Of a stretch of 64,000 bases of DNA, positions 7,564-16,411 are shown piece after piece. A program made the position numbers and the translations under genes. The notes beneath the pieces were generated by a model. That model worked only from the letters and a program-made list of their open reading frames with translations, did not search any database and was not told where the DNA came from. The DNA comes from Streptomyces olivoverticillatus (GTDB taxonomy: Bacteria > Actinomycetota > Actinomycetes > Streptomycetales > Streptomycetaceae), in NCBI RefSeq assembly GCF_014203555.1, contig NZ_JACHJH010000002.1, positions 342,791 to 406,790 on the forward strand, in the 5' to 3' direction. Positions within the stretch are counted from its first letter, which is position 1; every line of letters begins with the position of its first letter.

Positions 7564-8035
7564 CCAGCAAAAATGCCCCTCCCGGAGGGAGGGCGTCCGC
7601 GTGGTCGGCGAGCTCGGCACACCGGCGCATGCGGGTGTGGAACCGCTCCAGCAACGCCGGCGGAAGAAGGGGGCTGCCCCGGGAAGGGCCACGACGGCGC
7701 GGGGGCTCGACCGTGGCCGGCGGTACGGCGGCCGGGGCTGCCCCGGCAAGTGCCCAAGCGATCATGTGGGTCGGGGTTCGGGTGAACACCCAGCTCGCCA
7801 GAGGGTGCATTGCGAGATCGCTGCGACAGCCGACGGCGTTCAACACATGGGCGATGACCGCGTCGGCCTCCATCGCGGAATCGAAGCACGAGGCGCACAG
7901 CACGCACAGTCGAAGCAAAACCGCGCACAGTAGCGGTTGCGTGCCCCTGGCCCCGGCCGGCGGACAGGAGGAGGAGGAGTGCCCGTGCGCAACGAAACGG
8001 AGGCGTCGAGAGTGGGAGGCCGTCGTGGCCGACAT
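7532..8035 (-). CDS. hypothetical protein, possibly degenerate
   Basis: Up to 167 residues. The most protein-like part begins at MEADAVIAHVLNAVGCRSDL and runs through LASWVFTRTPTHMIAWALAG, giving about 113 residues from that Met. Upstream is a Cys-rich stretch (LCVLCASCFDS). The C-terminal codons read through a hairpin/T-run that looks like a terminator (7561-7597), so the true end may lie earlier or the gene may be decayed. No family recognised. Confidence 0.35.
   Translation of the reverse strand: MSATTASHSRRLRFVAHGHSSSSCPPAGARGTQPLLCAVLLRLCVLCASCFDSAMEADAVIAHVLNAVGCRSDLAMHPLASWVFTRTPTHMIAWALAGAAPAAVPPATVEPPRRRGPSRGSPLLPPALLERFHTRMRRCAELADHADALPPGGAFLLVRGHLVSVVK
7561..7597 (-). terminator. 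hairpin plus T-run resembling the tRNA-Arg terminator
   Basis: Read on the minus strand this is a GGGAGGG/CCCTCCC-type stem followed by ATTTTTGCTGGTCAG. The same arrangement follows the tRNA-Arg gene at 33.94 kb and the left att site at 14.39 kb, including the shared TTTTTGCTG(G/C)TCAG. It may be the flank of a lost att site. Confidence 0.5.
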
Positions 8036-8579
8036 GGAGCAGGTCCCGGCCTCGGACCGGATGAAAGCGAGGGTGGCCGAGGCGAACGTGGCCAGCCGCC
8101 GGCGAGGCGGGGTAATCCTGTTCCGCCGATCAGGACTGCGACCCGGTGAAGGCCGGGGCGCAGAGCCCGGCCAGTGTCAGCTCCGAAGTCGCACAGCGAT
8201 GGGGTGTTCGGACACCTGGCCAAACACCCCAGCCATCTGACTTACGACGTGATCAACAGCCGCCCGTACCGGGCGTACCTGGCGGGGCGGGCCGACGGGG
8301 AGTTGATGTGACTCACACCCCTGTGCCTCGGGCCGGCTACCGGTACTGGTGCGAGCTGAACGCGGAAGCAGCCGACCGGCCACTGGCAACCTGCCCCGGT
8401 GTCGGTGCCGACGGTCTGGGCGTGGTGGCAGCAGCGGGGCTATCCGCTTCCACAGGTGCTGCCCAGCGCGAACCGTCGGCGTCAGCCGACAGGCCGATCT
8501 TATTCGGAAGCGATCAGTTAGGAATGACAGACGCGTCTTGGCCTTCACGGACAGGTTTGCCAGGAACTGGTCGATCGAA
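8036..8579 (+). pseudogene. decayed coding remnants
   Basis: No intact gene. Short protein-like stretches occur in different frames: VKAGAQSPASVSSEVAQRWG near 8150-8205, then HLAKHPSHLTYDVINSRPYR near 8212-8270 ending at a TGA at 8309-8311, and TVWAWWQQRGYPLPQVLPSA near 8415-8475. The frame changes suggest frameshifted DNA-binding protein(s). The original product cannot be named. Confidence 0.35.
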
Positions 8580-10148
8580 TCAGATACCGGGTGCTGGGAC
8601 TCGGGTGTAGGTGTTCGCGGCGTTGGTGCCGCCGGGGGTGATGACGGTGATACCGACCGGGCCGGCAGGTCCGGGTGGGGCGTCGGCGACGATGTGGTTG
8701 TCGGAGACCACGGTGAACCCGGTGGGTGTCGTGCCGAAGAGCACGGTGGTGGTCTGGGCGAGGTTGGTGCCGGTGAGGGTGACGGTGTTTCCGCCGGAGG
8801 TGGGCCCCTGGTCCGGGCTGAGAGCCGTGACGGTGGGTGCAGCCAGGTAGGTGTAGGAGACCGGGTTGCTCGTTCCACCGGCGGTGCTGACGGTGACGGC
8901 GACCGGCCCGGCCACACCCGCGGGGGCCACGACCGTGATCTGGCTGTCGGAGACCACCGTGAATGTGGCCGCGGCGGTGGTCGCGAAGTGCACCGCGGTG
9001 GTCCCGATGAGGTGGTTGCCGGTGAGGGTGACGGTGTTCCCGCCTGAGAGCGGACCCGCCCCCGGGGCGACGCTGATGAGGATCGGGGCGTTGACATAAA
9101 AGTAGGAGCTGCTCAGGGTGCTCGTACCGCCAGGGGTGGTGATGGTGACGTCGACTGGCCCGGCGGTCCCTGCGGGGACCACGGCGGTGATCACGGTCGG
9201 GGACAGGATCGTGAACGAGGTCGCCGGAGTCGCGCCGAAGGTAATGGCGGTGGCTCCGGTGAGGTTGGCGCCGGAAAGGGTGACGGTGTTTCCGCCCGCT
9301 GTGGGTCCCTCGTTGGGGCTGACGCCGCTCAGAGCAGGTGCCGCGAAGTAGGAATACGAGATCCCGTTGCTGGTACCGCCAGGGGTGGTGACGGTGACCT
9401 GAACCGTGCCGGTCCCGGCAGGGGCGACGGCGACGATATGGGTGCCGGAGACGACGGTGAAGGAAGTAGCCGGTGTGGCACCGAACCGGACCGAGCTGGC
9501 AGTCGCCAGGCTCGTACCGGTGAGGGCGACTGTGGTACCACCGGCCGCTGGACCCGAACTCGGGGCGATCGAGGCAAGGGCGGGGGCCGGTGTGGTCGTG
9601 TAGGTGAAAGGCACCTCGTTGCTGGTACCGCCCGCGGTGACGACGGTGACCTGAACGGTTTCTGTTCCCGCAGGTGACGTCGCGGTGATCTGCGTGTCTG
9701 AGTTGACGGTGAAGGAGGTTGCCGGTGTGGCGCCGAAGTGCACAGCGGTGGCACCGGTGAACCCGGTACCGGTGAGGGTGACCGTGGTGCCACCGGCCGT
9801 TGGACCTGAACTCGGGACCACCGAGGTAAGGGTCGGCCCGGAGGTGGTGGCGTAGGTGTAGGTGACGAACTGGTTGCTGGTGCCGCTAGGAGTGGTGACG
9901 GTGACCTGCACCGTGCCGGACCCCAGGGGCGTGGTCGCGGTGATCTGCGTGTCTGAGTTGACGGTGAAGGAGGTTGCCGGTGTGGCGCCGAAGCGCACGG
10001 TGGTGGCGCCGGTGAACCCGGTACCGGTCACGGTGACATTGGTGCCGCCCGCGGTAGTCCCGGAGATCGGGGACACGGAGCTGACCATGGGGACGGGCGT
10101 GGCCAAGGGCTCGGCGGAAGTGGTCGCTGGGTGTGCGGGGTGGTTCAT
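8580..10148 (-). CDS. six-repeat IPT/TIG domain protein
   Basis: 522 residues; ATG at 10148 with AAGGAG upstream. Six tandem TIG (immunoglobulin-like) repeats of 80-85 residues fill residues 22-520. Each opens with a version of SVSPxxGPTAGGTTVTLTG, then TxVxFGATPATSFTVxSD, and closes with VTVTTPGGTSN. Repeats 1-4 share FGATPATSF almost unchanged, indicating recent internal duplication. There is no signal peptide, membrane helix or sortase motif. It is last in an apparent operon with 10332-11075 and 11201-11893. A structural or adhesive role is inferred from the fold. Confidence 0.85.
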   Translation of the reverse strand: MNHPAHPATTSAEPLATPVPMVSSVSPISGTTAGGTNVTVTGTGFTGATTVRFGATPATSFTVNSDTQITATTPLGSGTVQVTVTTPSGTSNQFVTYTYATTSGPTLTSVVPSSGPTAGGTTVTLTGTGFTGATAVHFGATPATSFTVNSDTQITATSPAGTETVQVTVVTAGGTSNEVPFTYTTTPAPALASIAPSSGPAAGGTTVALTGTSLATASSVRFGATPATSFTVVSGTHIVAVAPAGTGTVQVTVTTPGGTSNGISYSYFAAPALSGVSPNEGPTAGGNTVTLSGANLTGATAITFGATPATSFTILSPTVITAVVPAGTAGPVDVTITTPGGTSTLSSSYFYVNAPILISVAPGAGPLSGGNTVTLTGNHLIGTTAVHFATTAAATFTVVSDSQITVVAPAGVAGPVAVTVSTAGGTSNPVSYTYLAAPTVTALSPDQGPTSGGNTVTLTGTNLAQTTTVLFGTTPTGFTVVSDNHIVADAPPGPAGPVGITVITPGGTNAANTYTRVPAPGI

Positions 10149-10331
10149 TGAGCTTGCTCCTTCGCGAGCAGCCAGAGCCGCAACCTGACCTGGCACCGGG
10201 ATCAGGTTGGGGCCGTTTGAGGTGGGCGCTGTTGAGGCCGGTCCGGGCGGGGAGGAAACAACCGGGCACCCGCCCGGGCAAGCGGTCACCGGCCCTTGCG
10301 CAGACCGGCAGCCATCAGCCCGAAGGCCGGG

Positions 10332-11075
10332 TCAGATGCCGGGCCCGGTGATGTAGGTGAAGGCGCCGGTGTCGGTGACGCTGCCGGCGCTGGTGGTGAC
10401 CACGATGTCCACGGCGCCGGCAGTTCCCGGTGGGGTCACGGCCGAGATCTCTGTGTCGGAGATGACGCTGAACGGCGCCGCGGCACCGCCGAAGGTGACC
10501 GACTGGGTGGTGGTCAGGTTGGTGCCGGGGATGGTCACCGCGGTGCCGCCGGACGTCGGTCCGGAAGCGGGGGACGGGGTGCCGAGGGTGGGCGTGTCGA
10601 CGTAGGTGTAGGACAGGCCGTTGTTGGTGCCGCCCGCGGTGGTGACGCTGACGCCAACCGCCCCGGCCGCCGTGCCCGTCGGCACGGTGACGGTCAACTG
10701 GGTGTCGTTGACCACGGTCGGGGTCGCGGAGACGGTACCGAAGTTCACGGCGGTGGCCGTGGACAGGCCGATGCCGTTGATGGTGACGGTGTTGCCGCCC
10801 GCAGTCGCACCGGAGACGGGGCTCAGAGCGGACTTGAACGGTGCGCCGACGTAGAAGAACGACAGCGGGTTGCTGGTGCCGCCCGGGGTGGTCACGGTCA
10901 CGAGGACGCTGCCGGTCCCGGACGGGGAGGTGACGGTGGCCGAGGTGGCCGTGTTGGCAGTGATGGTGGCCAGCTTGGTACCGAAGTGCACGGCGGTGGC
11001 GCCAGCGAGGTTCGTACCGGTGATGCTGACGGTGGTCCCGCCTCCTGTCGAACCCTGGTTCGGGGTAATAGGCAT
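10332..11075 (-). CDS. three-repeat IPT/TIG domain protein
   Basis: 247 residues; ATG at 11075 behind AAGGAG. Three TIG repeats occupy the whole chain (PITPNQGSTGGGTTVSITG..., ALSPVSGATAGGNTVTING..., TPSPASGPTSGGTAVTIPG...), ending FTYITGPGI, which resembles the end of the downstream paralogue (VPAPGI). There is no secretion signal. It lies 184 bp upstream of the six-repeat paralogue on the same strand. Probably a product of gene duplication within the operon. Confidence 0.85.
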   Translation of the reverse strand: MPITPNQGSTGGGTTVSITGTNLAGATAVHFGTKLATITANTATSATVTSPSGTGSVLVTVTTPGGTSNPLSFFYVGAPFKSALSPVSGATAGGNTVTINGIGLSTATAVNFGTVSATPTVVNDTQLTVTVPTGTAAGAVGVSVTTAGGTNNGLSYTYVDTPTLGTPSPASGPTSGGTAVTIPGTNLTTTQSVTFGGAAAPFSVISDTEISAVTPPGTAGAVDIVVTTSAGSVTDTGAFTYITGPGI

Positions 11076-11200
11076 GAGGTCGTCTCCTTGGCTGGTTTTT
11101 GCGAGTGGGGGTGACGAACCGCGACCGCACGGCGACGTTCGTCGCCGACGGTGCCGGGGGTGCCTGGTGGAGCCTTCGGCCGATGACGTCGACCGGGCCG

Positions 11201-11893
11201 TCAGGTGCAGCCGACGACGCTGCCTGACGGGGCACAGTTGTCCGGGGTGTTGCCGCTGACCGTGCTGGCCAGCATGGTCACGCCCCCGGAGTTGACGTAG
11301 ATGCCGCCGCCCCTGGAGGTGGCGGTGTTGCTGGTGACGGAGCTGGCGGTCAGTGATACGGCGCCGTTGTCGGTGTAGACCCCGCCCCCGGCGACGGCGG
11401 TGTTACCGGTGACCGCGCTAGAGACCAGGAAGACCGTGCCGCCCAGGTTTGTGATGCCGCCTCCCGGGAAGGGAGCCACCGCACTGCCGCCACGGATGGT
11501 GACTCCCACCATGCTGAGCTGGCCCTTGGCGCCCGGCACATTCGCGGCGCCCTCGACCTGAAGGATCCGGAAGGGCGGCGCGCTCGGGTCGCGGGTGATG
11601 GTGGCTCCCAGCCCCAGCAGGGTGATCGGGGCGGTGAGGGGCGGCAGCCCCACCGGCCCGGTGGGTCCGCTGCCATGGGCGCTGGTGAGCGTGTAGGTGC
11701 AGCCCGGCATCAGCGCCAAGGTGTCCCCACCGGTCGCGTTCGCCGCAGTGATGGCATTGACCAAAGCGGTCTCGTTGCACAGCACAGGAGTCTGGGCGTG
11801 CGCCATAGTTGGGGCCACGGTCAGTGCCACGGTCAACCCCATGGCCAGGGCGCAGACGCCGATGATGGATCGCAAGGTGCGGACTGCTCGCAT
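11201..11893 (-). CDS. secreted beta-helix-like repeat protein
   Basis: 230 residues; ATG at 11893 with AGGAG 5 nt upstream. A Sec signal peptide at 1-34 (VRTLRSIIGVCALAMGLTVA, then PTMAHA/Q cleavage) is followed by a right-handed beta-helix type repeat region. That region has GG-rich and SNT-rich turns: GGGITNLGGTVFLVSSAVTG, GGGVYTDNGAVSLTASSVTS, GGGIYVNSGGVTMLASTVSG. Two cysteines near each end may form disulphides. It is shorter than typical members with such repeats. First gene of the TIG operon, and the only one with an export signal. Confidence 0.75.
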   Translation of the reverse strand: MRAVRTLRSIIGVCALAMGLTVALTVAPTMAHAQTPVLCNETALVNAITAANATGGDTLALMPGCTYTLTSAHGSGPTGPVGLPPLTAPITLLGLGATITRDPSAPPFRILQVEGAANVPGAKGQLSMVGVTIRGGSAVAPFPGGGITNLGGTVFLVSSAVTGNTAVAGGGVYTDNGAVSLTASSVTSNTATSRGGGIYVNSGGVTMLASTVSGNTPDNCAPSGSVVGCT

Positions 11894-12395
11894 GACGCTC
11901 CTAAAGAGGTGGCGAGGGCCGCCGCACCAGTCGGTGCCCACGAACGGGGCATCCGCTGGCGCACTCGCAGCCTCAACGCGGGAGGGCACCCACTGCGGCG
12001 CCAGGGCTGCGCCACCGCCTGCGCTCTAAGACGGGATCACCACGGCAGGCCAATTGCCAATCCCCGGAGAGGAATGGGCGACCCAGTGGATTGGACTAAG
12101 ACCAGTAACCCGCTGGAGTTAGAGTGTCAGCAACACCCTTGACGTCACGTCACTCGAATGGACGCAGGGGTCATTGATTCATGCACTGCGATGTTCGGGT
12201 GAAGCCGCATCCAGGTTCTTGCTACCCGATGGAACCGGTAGACATCATTTTTATGAATTGAGCTCGGCGGACCGCCCATCCCTTGCCGGGGGAAACGCGT
12301 TAAGGGCGGCAGCGCCGCGCTTTCACGTGGCCGCCGTCGCCGTGGCGGCAGCCGTCATCCCCCCAACCGGCAATGGACCTCGCAGGGCTTCATGC
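11894..12395. other. intergenic region upstream of the TIG/beta-helix operon
   Basis: About 500 bp with no supportable gene. It should contain the operon promoter. AT-richer segments near 12120-12260 contrast with the surroundings. Confidence 0.4.
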
Positions 12396-12575
12396 TCATT
12401 TGACGTGCTGCCGGGCCTGGCTGGCCGTTACATGGCGGTCACCGATGTAGTGCATCTGCTGAGAGGCGGGGTGGAGCCCGAGGGTGGCGCCCAGGTCGCG
12501 CATGCTCTTCTCGATGCTCTCGCGGGTCTCGTTGGGCCGTCGGGCGGGCGGGTGAGCGATGAAGAGGTATGCCAA
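12396..12575 (-). CDS. short or truncated hypothetical ORF
   Basis: From a TTG at 12575 it gives 59 residues: LAYLFIAHPPARRPNETRES, then IEKSMRDLGATLGLHPASQQ, then MHYIGDRHVTASQARQHVK. The sequence is helical and protein-like and the frame is open only back to a TGA 18 nt before the TTG, so the 5' end may be lost. No family recognised. Overlapping plus-strand frames look like shadows. Confidence 0.4.
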   Translation of the reverse strand: MAYLFIAHPPARRPNETRESIEKSMRDLGATLGLHPASQQMHYIGDRHVTASQARQHVK

Positions 12576-12672
12576 TGGCTCGGCGGTGGGTTTTCAGTCC
12601 AGGTGGAGCAGTTGACGGAGCAGAGCAGCCCGGCGGTAGTGAGTTTCGGCGCGTTCATCACAGGGTTGTGGT

Positions 12673-12945
12673 TCACGAGTGCTCGGTCCGCAGATGGCGG
12701 CTCAGCACGACGGTGAGGCCGTAGACAGTGCCTCGGCGCCCTTCGCGGTGCGCCTTGGCCCGTGCGGTCTTGATCTTGGTACACCTGTCGCAGCGCGTCG
12801 CCTCGTCGAGGGCCTCGATGTCGCCGGGTGTCGTCTCCCACTCGCGCCCGCCATTGATCGGGCGCAGTTGGTAACGCGGGCCCACGCGGCCCATCACCTG
12901 TCCGAGGCGGTCACGGGCGGTGTCACGGACCACCTTGCCGATCAA
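12673..12945 (-). CDS. Streptomyces hypothetical protein, 5' end uncertain
   Basis: Up to 90 residues from a TTG at 12945; an in-frame TAA lies just upstream. The core VVRDTARDRLGQVMGRVGPR, then YQLRPINGGREWETTP, is typical of small Streptomyces proteins found beside XRE/TPR regulators, followed by RCDRCTKIKTARAKAHREGR. The family usually has a short extra N-terminal segment, so this copy may be slightly truncated. Function unknown. Confidence 0.6.
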   Translation of the reverse strand: MIGKVVRDTARDRLGQVMGRVGPRYQLRPINGGREWETTPGDIEALDEATRCDRCTKIKTARAKAHREGRRGTVYGLTVVLSRHLRTEHS

Positions 12946-13138
12946 GGGTCTGCGACATTACGCGAAGAGATGAGCTGCATGGCAGCACGCGTAGTACAGG
13001 GCCGGGGAGGGGGCACGGTGTACCCCCGGTGGCCGCTGTGTCGCCGTGCTCCGGGCTCATCGGGCGCGTCGCGTAGAAGAAACCGCCGGCCTGCTGAACG
13101 ATGCTCTCGAAGTCTTTGCGAAGGCCGTGCGCGGCCAC
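12923..13138 (-). CDS. hypothetical 71-residue protein, possibly a fragment
   Basis: GTG at 13138 with CGGAG 7 nt upstream. The first 40 residues (VAAHGLRKDFESIVQQAGGF, then FYATRPMSPEHGD) are protein-like; the remainder is Pro/Leu/Arg-rich and may be read past a frameshift. It overlaps the next gene by 23 nt. No family recognised. Confidence 0.35.
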   Translation of the reverse strand: MAAHGLRKDFESIVQQAGGFFYATRPMSPEHGDTAATGGTPCPLPGPVLRVLPCSSSLRVMSQTLDRQGGP

Positions 13139-13156
13139 TCGTACGCTCCGTAGGGC

Positions 13157-14230
13157 TCACGTGATCAAGGGCATTCCGATCACGTCACTGATATGACGGA
13201 CCTTCGCTGAAGACACTTTGGCGATTCGCTGACCGATGACACCGGGCAGGGCCTGGTGCCGAACCCATTCAGGTGCGTCGAGGCCGACGTCGATCAGGAC
13301 GTCTGCGGCCTGGTCGTAGAGGCCGGCGGCGCACTGTGCGAGAGCGACGTCGAGCTTGTAGCGGTTCCTGGCGAGTTTGGGCATGGAACCAGACAGTTCG
13401 GTGCGAGAGGCCAGATTCAGCGCCCGTCCGTAGTTGCCGAGGGCCACGGCGATACCTACGGCTTCGGTATTCGCGAAGGTGGGGCCGAAGTGCGTGCCGT
13501 ACAACGACACGTCGTGACCAAGCCGCGCAGCTGACGCGTGCGCCTGCGGCAGGTGGTCGTCGGCTGCGTCGGCGTCACCTTTGCGGGATGCGGCCACAGC
13601 GGCGGAGATCATCAACCGCCCGTACGCCACCAGTTGAGGACGGGACGGCTTGCTGAACGATGGCTCGATCCGGAGCGCAGCCCGCTCGGCAACGGCTACC
13701 GCCCGAGGAACCTTGGCGCTGCGCAGGTGAATCCATGACAACGTCGATTCCACGAGCGAGGACAGGACAACATCACCCGAGTCCTCGGCCAAACGATGTG
13801 CGGATGTCGGCGCGCTAAGAGCCAGGTCACGTTGCCCAAGTAGGACCGCCGCCGACGAAGCGAACTGATATGCGCTGGCAAGGACCGAGCCCAGTTGTTC
13901 ACGCTCGTGACCCGTCGCCTGGCCGTACCTGAGACTCCCCTCAAGCAGAACTTTTGCGACAACTTCACTGAACTCCCCGTAATCGCCGCGCCAGTAGGTA
14001 CTCACGACACGATCACGCGCCGTTGAAAGATCCGCGAGGGTGCTTGGATCCTCGACACCGTCCCAGTCGCCAAGCGCGCTGTCGTGTACTGCGTCAGACA
14101 GTCGCCTCAGAGCGGCCCGGGTGTCTCGACTCGTGCCCTGGCGCGGGGCTTGCTGCCCGAGGATCACCGAAATATCAGTCTTGAGCGCGCTGGCCAGCTT
14201 GAGCAGGGAGCCCACGGACAGCCGATGGTA
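13157..14230 (-). pseudogene. XRE-family regulator with TPR domain, N-terminus missing
   Basis: The C-terminal part of a helix-turn-helix (HRLSVGSLLKLASALKTDIS, then VILGQQ) leads into about 300 residues of TPR-like helices (LGSVLASAYQFASSAAVLLG; LSSLVESTLSWIHLRSAKVP; YKLDVALAQCAAGLYDQAAD). The first 35 or so residues of the HTH are absent. The frame continues upstream through a strong hairpin at about 14277-14307 into the att region without a plausible start, so the 5' end has been lost. Typical Streptomyces homologues are longer by that HTH half. Confidence 0.7.
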
Positions 14231-14276
14231 GGTCTGTGCCGGGAGCCGGGCGGTTCGAACGTCAACAACAGAGAAG

Positions 14277-14307
14277 GCCCAGGTACCGGCGGAACTCCGG
14301 TACCTGG
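14277..14307. terminator. strong GC hairpin
   Basis: A 12-bp perfect stem (CCCAGGTACCGG / CCGGTACCTGGG) with a short loop. It lies between the truncated regulator and the left att site and could terminate transcription from either side. Confidence 0.5.
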
Positions 14308-14417
14308 GGCTCGTCAGCGGGGCGCCGTCCAGCGACACGGGCCGGTGCTTTCTGCTGTGTGTGGCCGGACCCGCTCTGACCAGCAAAAACGCCCTCCCTA
14401 TGGGAGGGCGGAGAAGG

Positions 14418-14460
14418 GCGCCCCCGGCAGGACTCGAACCTGCGGCCAAGCGCTTAGAAG
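14418..14460. repeat. attL: attL: 43-bp direct repeat of the tRNA-Arg 3' end
   Basis: 43 bp identical to 33977-34019. It holds only the 3' part of the tRNA-Arg gene (T arm, variable loop, 3' side of the anticodon stem) and diverges after TTAGAAG. A hairpin with the same TTTTTGCTGGTCAG flank as the tRNA terminator adjoins it at 14387-14417. It marks the left junction of the integrated element. Confidence 0.93.
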
Positions 14461-15032
14461 AGAGGTGGGCGCTTGAGTGTCATCAGGCGTCTGACCTGCA
14501 AGTTCCGTGATCAAGCGGCGGTCGGACGCCTTGCTCTACCGCGCATTCACCGGAGGAAAGGGTTCCAGCCGCTCTGCTACCTCTGTCCGAGGCACTCTCC
14601 AGAGAACTGCAACCCATCCTGTGGAAGTAGCGCATGCCCCCATCGCCCCGGACGACCGCTGGCGTCCCCGAGAGCGGCGAACTGCGGCTACCTCTGCTCG
14701 CTGCCTCTACCTCAGCCGACGACAGTGCTCCAGGCAGATCAGCTCTTGATGCGAGCTACGAGCGGGGCATCGCAGGGCGGAGTGGTCGGGCGGGTGTGGT
14801 TGCTGTACCTCACTGCTGTCCTGCAACGGCTCCGGAGAGCGTGACCCTCCTCCACAACACTGCTGGTCACTCCGCTCTGAACGCGAGACTCACATGATTT
14901 CGTCCACGGATGTCAACAAAAATTCGACCCACGCGCCAGGCCTCTACAGAGAAACTCTGCCCGCGTCGACCTTGCGCGTCGGGAGGGACGGTCGAGCGCG
15001 CAAAGCTCCATTCCCATCATTATGGTCTGGAC
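14461..15032. other. left-end region of the element without a clear gene
   Basis: About 570 bp. Several short frames exist but none has convincing composition or a ribosome site. An inverted repeat (GGCGTC at 14486 / GACGCC at 14525) lies close to the att core and could be an arm-type site. Confidence 0.4.
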
Positions 15033-15188
15033 ATGACTCCACGCGTGACACCTTATGGCTTTCTCCGGTTGAAGCGGGTGGCCGACCATTTTGATAAATG
15101 GAGCCTTCAGCGATGTGAAAGTGAGTTACGACACCGCCTAGGCGGCTTGACTTCCGCAGCGGATCGGAAGTACTATTTGGCGCGATAA
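15033..15188 (+). CDS. possible 51-residue leader or controller ORF before the methyltransferase
   Basis: An ATG at 15033 gives MTPRVTPYGFLRLKRVADHF, then DKWSLQRCESELRHRLGG and a TAA 11 nt before the methyltransferase GTG. Composition is basic and helical, but no ribosome site is clear. It may be a small protein translated with the methyltransferase or simply a leader frame. Confidence 0.35.
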   Translation: MTPRVTPYGFLRLKRVADHFDKWSLQRCESELRHRLGGLTSAADRKYYLAR

Positions 15189-15199
15189 GAGGAGATCAA

Positions 15200-16411
15200 G
15201 TGGCTTCGACTGGCGCTTATACCGTTGTGGATCTTTTTTCCGGCGGTGGGGGAATGAGCTTCGGGTTTCACGCTCACCCTTCTTTTGAGATGCACGGTGC
15301 TGCAGACGTGGAGGTCGGAAAGCCAAGCACTGGTCATGGAGCGATCGGCTGCAACGCTACCTATGAGGCGAATATCGGCGTCAAGCCTATGGGCGTCGAT
15401 CTCTCAGTCATCGAAGCAGATGAGCTTGCAGCGCAGATCGCTCCGTCTGGCGGAGTAGACGTTCTCCTCGCGTGCCCCCCGTGCACTGGTTTCTCCCGTG
15501 CCGTGTCCAAAAATTGGGCGCAAGACGATCCCAGGAATTCCTTGGTTGCCCGGGTTGCAGACCATGTTGCGGTAATGCGACCAAAAGTGGTGCTGATGGA
15601 GAATGTCCCCCAGCTACTTACAGGGAACTTCCGGCATCATTTCCAAGCCTTGAAGACATCTCTTGAAGGCATGGGGTACACGGTCAAGGCATCTTCACAC
15701 CTCTTGACGAGGTTTGGATTGCCGCAGCAGCGTGAGCGAGCCCTTGTAGTGGCGACAGCGCCAGGCTTTTCTGCACTCACGCTTGAAGATCTTTGGCATG
15801 GCTATTCGGTGCGTGAGGAAGCCGTAACCGTTCGACGGGCGATTGCTCATCTGCCGGCCGTTCGCGCTGGAGAGCAACACCCGCACGACGAGAACCACAC
15901 CAGTAGTGCTCTCGCTGGCGAATCATTGGCGAGGATTGCTGCAGTTCCGCACGATGGTGGGAGCTGGGCAGATCTCTTGCGGAGCCCGGAGACGGAGAAG
16001 TTCCTAATCCCGTCGATGAGGAAGGCTGTAGAGGCGGGGCGTCTGAACGCCTACTGCGATGTGTATGGGCGAATGTACTGGGACCGTCCTGCTCCTACAA
16101 TCAAACGCGAATGCTCCCATGTGGGCAACGGACGTTATGCCCATCCGGAGCAGGACCGCCAGTGCACAGTTCGCGAGTTGGCGATTCTGAACGGGTTCCC
16201 CGAGGACTACAAATTCATCGGGCAAAGCCGAAAGAATCTGTACCGACAGATCGGTGATGCGGTGCCGCCGCTAGTCTCTTACCAGCTCGCTCACGTTGCT
16301 TCGTGGATTCTCGGCGGAGAAGCCCCTGAGCTCAAAACGGCAATTCTTCCTGGCACGTCTCTTCGGGCCGATGATCTCGTTGCGGAGGAAGCTCAACTGC
16401 TTCTGATTTAG
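15200..16411 (+). CDS. DNA (cytosine-5)-methyltransferase of a restriction-modification system
   Basis: 403 residues; GTG at 15200 behind GAGGAG. Motif I VDLFSGGGGMSFGF (about 9-22), motif IV LACPPCTGFSRAV with catalytic Cys, motif VI LMENVP, motif VIII GLPQQRERALVVA, a target-recognition region at about 215-300, motif IX (APTIKRECSHVGNGRYAHP) and motif X (RQIGDAVPPLV) are all present in order. It should methylate C5 of cytosine in one recognition site and protect it from the convergent nuclease at 16332. GC content is clearly below its neighbours, pointing to recent acquisition. Confidence 0.9.
   Translation: MASTGAYTVVDLFSGGGGMSFGFHAHPSFEMHGAADVEVGKPSTGHGAIGCNATYEANIGVKPMGVDLSVIEADELAAQIAPSGGVDVLLACPPCTGFSRAVSKNWAQDDPRNSLVARVADHVAVMRPKVVLMENVPQLLTGNFRHHFQALKTSLEGMGYTVKASSHLLTRFGLPQQRERALVVATAPGFSALTLEDLWHGYSVREEAVTVRRAIAHLPAVRAGEQHPHDENHTSSALAGESLARIAAVPHDGGSWADLLRSPETEKFLIPSMRKAVEAGRLNAYCDVYGRMYWDRPAPTIKRECSHVGNGRYAHPEQDRQCTVRELAILNGFPEDYKFIGQSRKNLYRQIGDAVPPLVSYQLAHVASWILGGEAPELKTAILPGTSLRADDLVAEEAQLLLI

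Noticed and set aside
12174..12716. 180-codon plus-strand frame
   Set aside because: Weak third-position GC bias and mixed composition; it overlaps better protein-like minus-strand frames.
14473..14844. 123-codon plus-strand frame at the left end of the element
   Set aside because: No ribosome site and no protein-like pattern; Cys/Pro/Arg composition typical of a chance frame.
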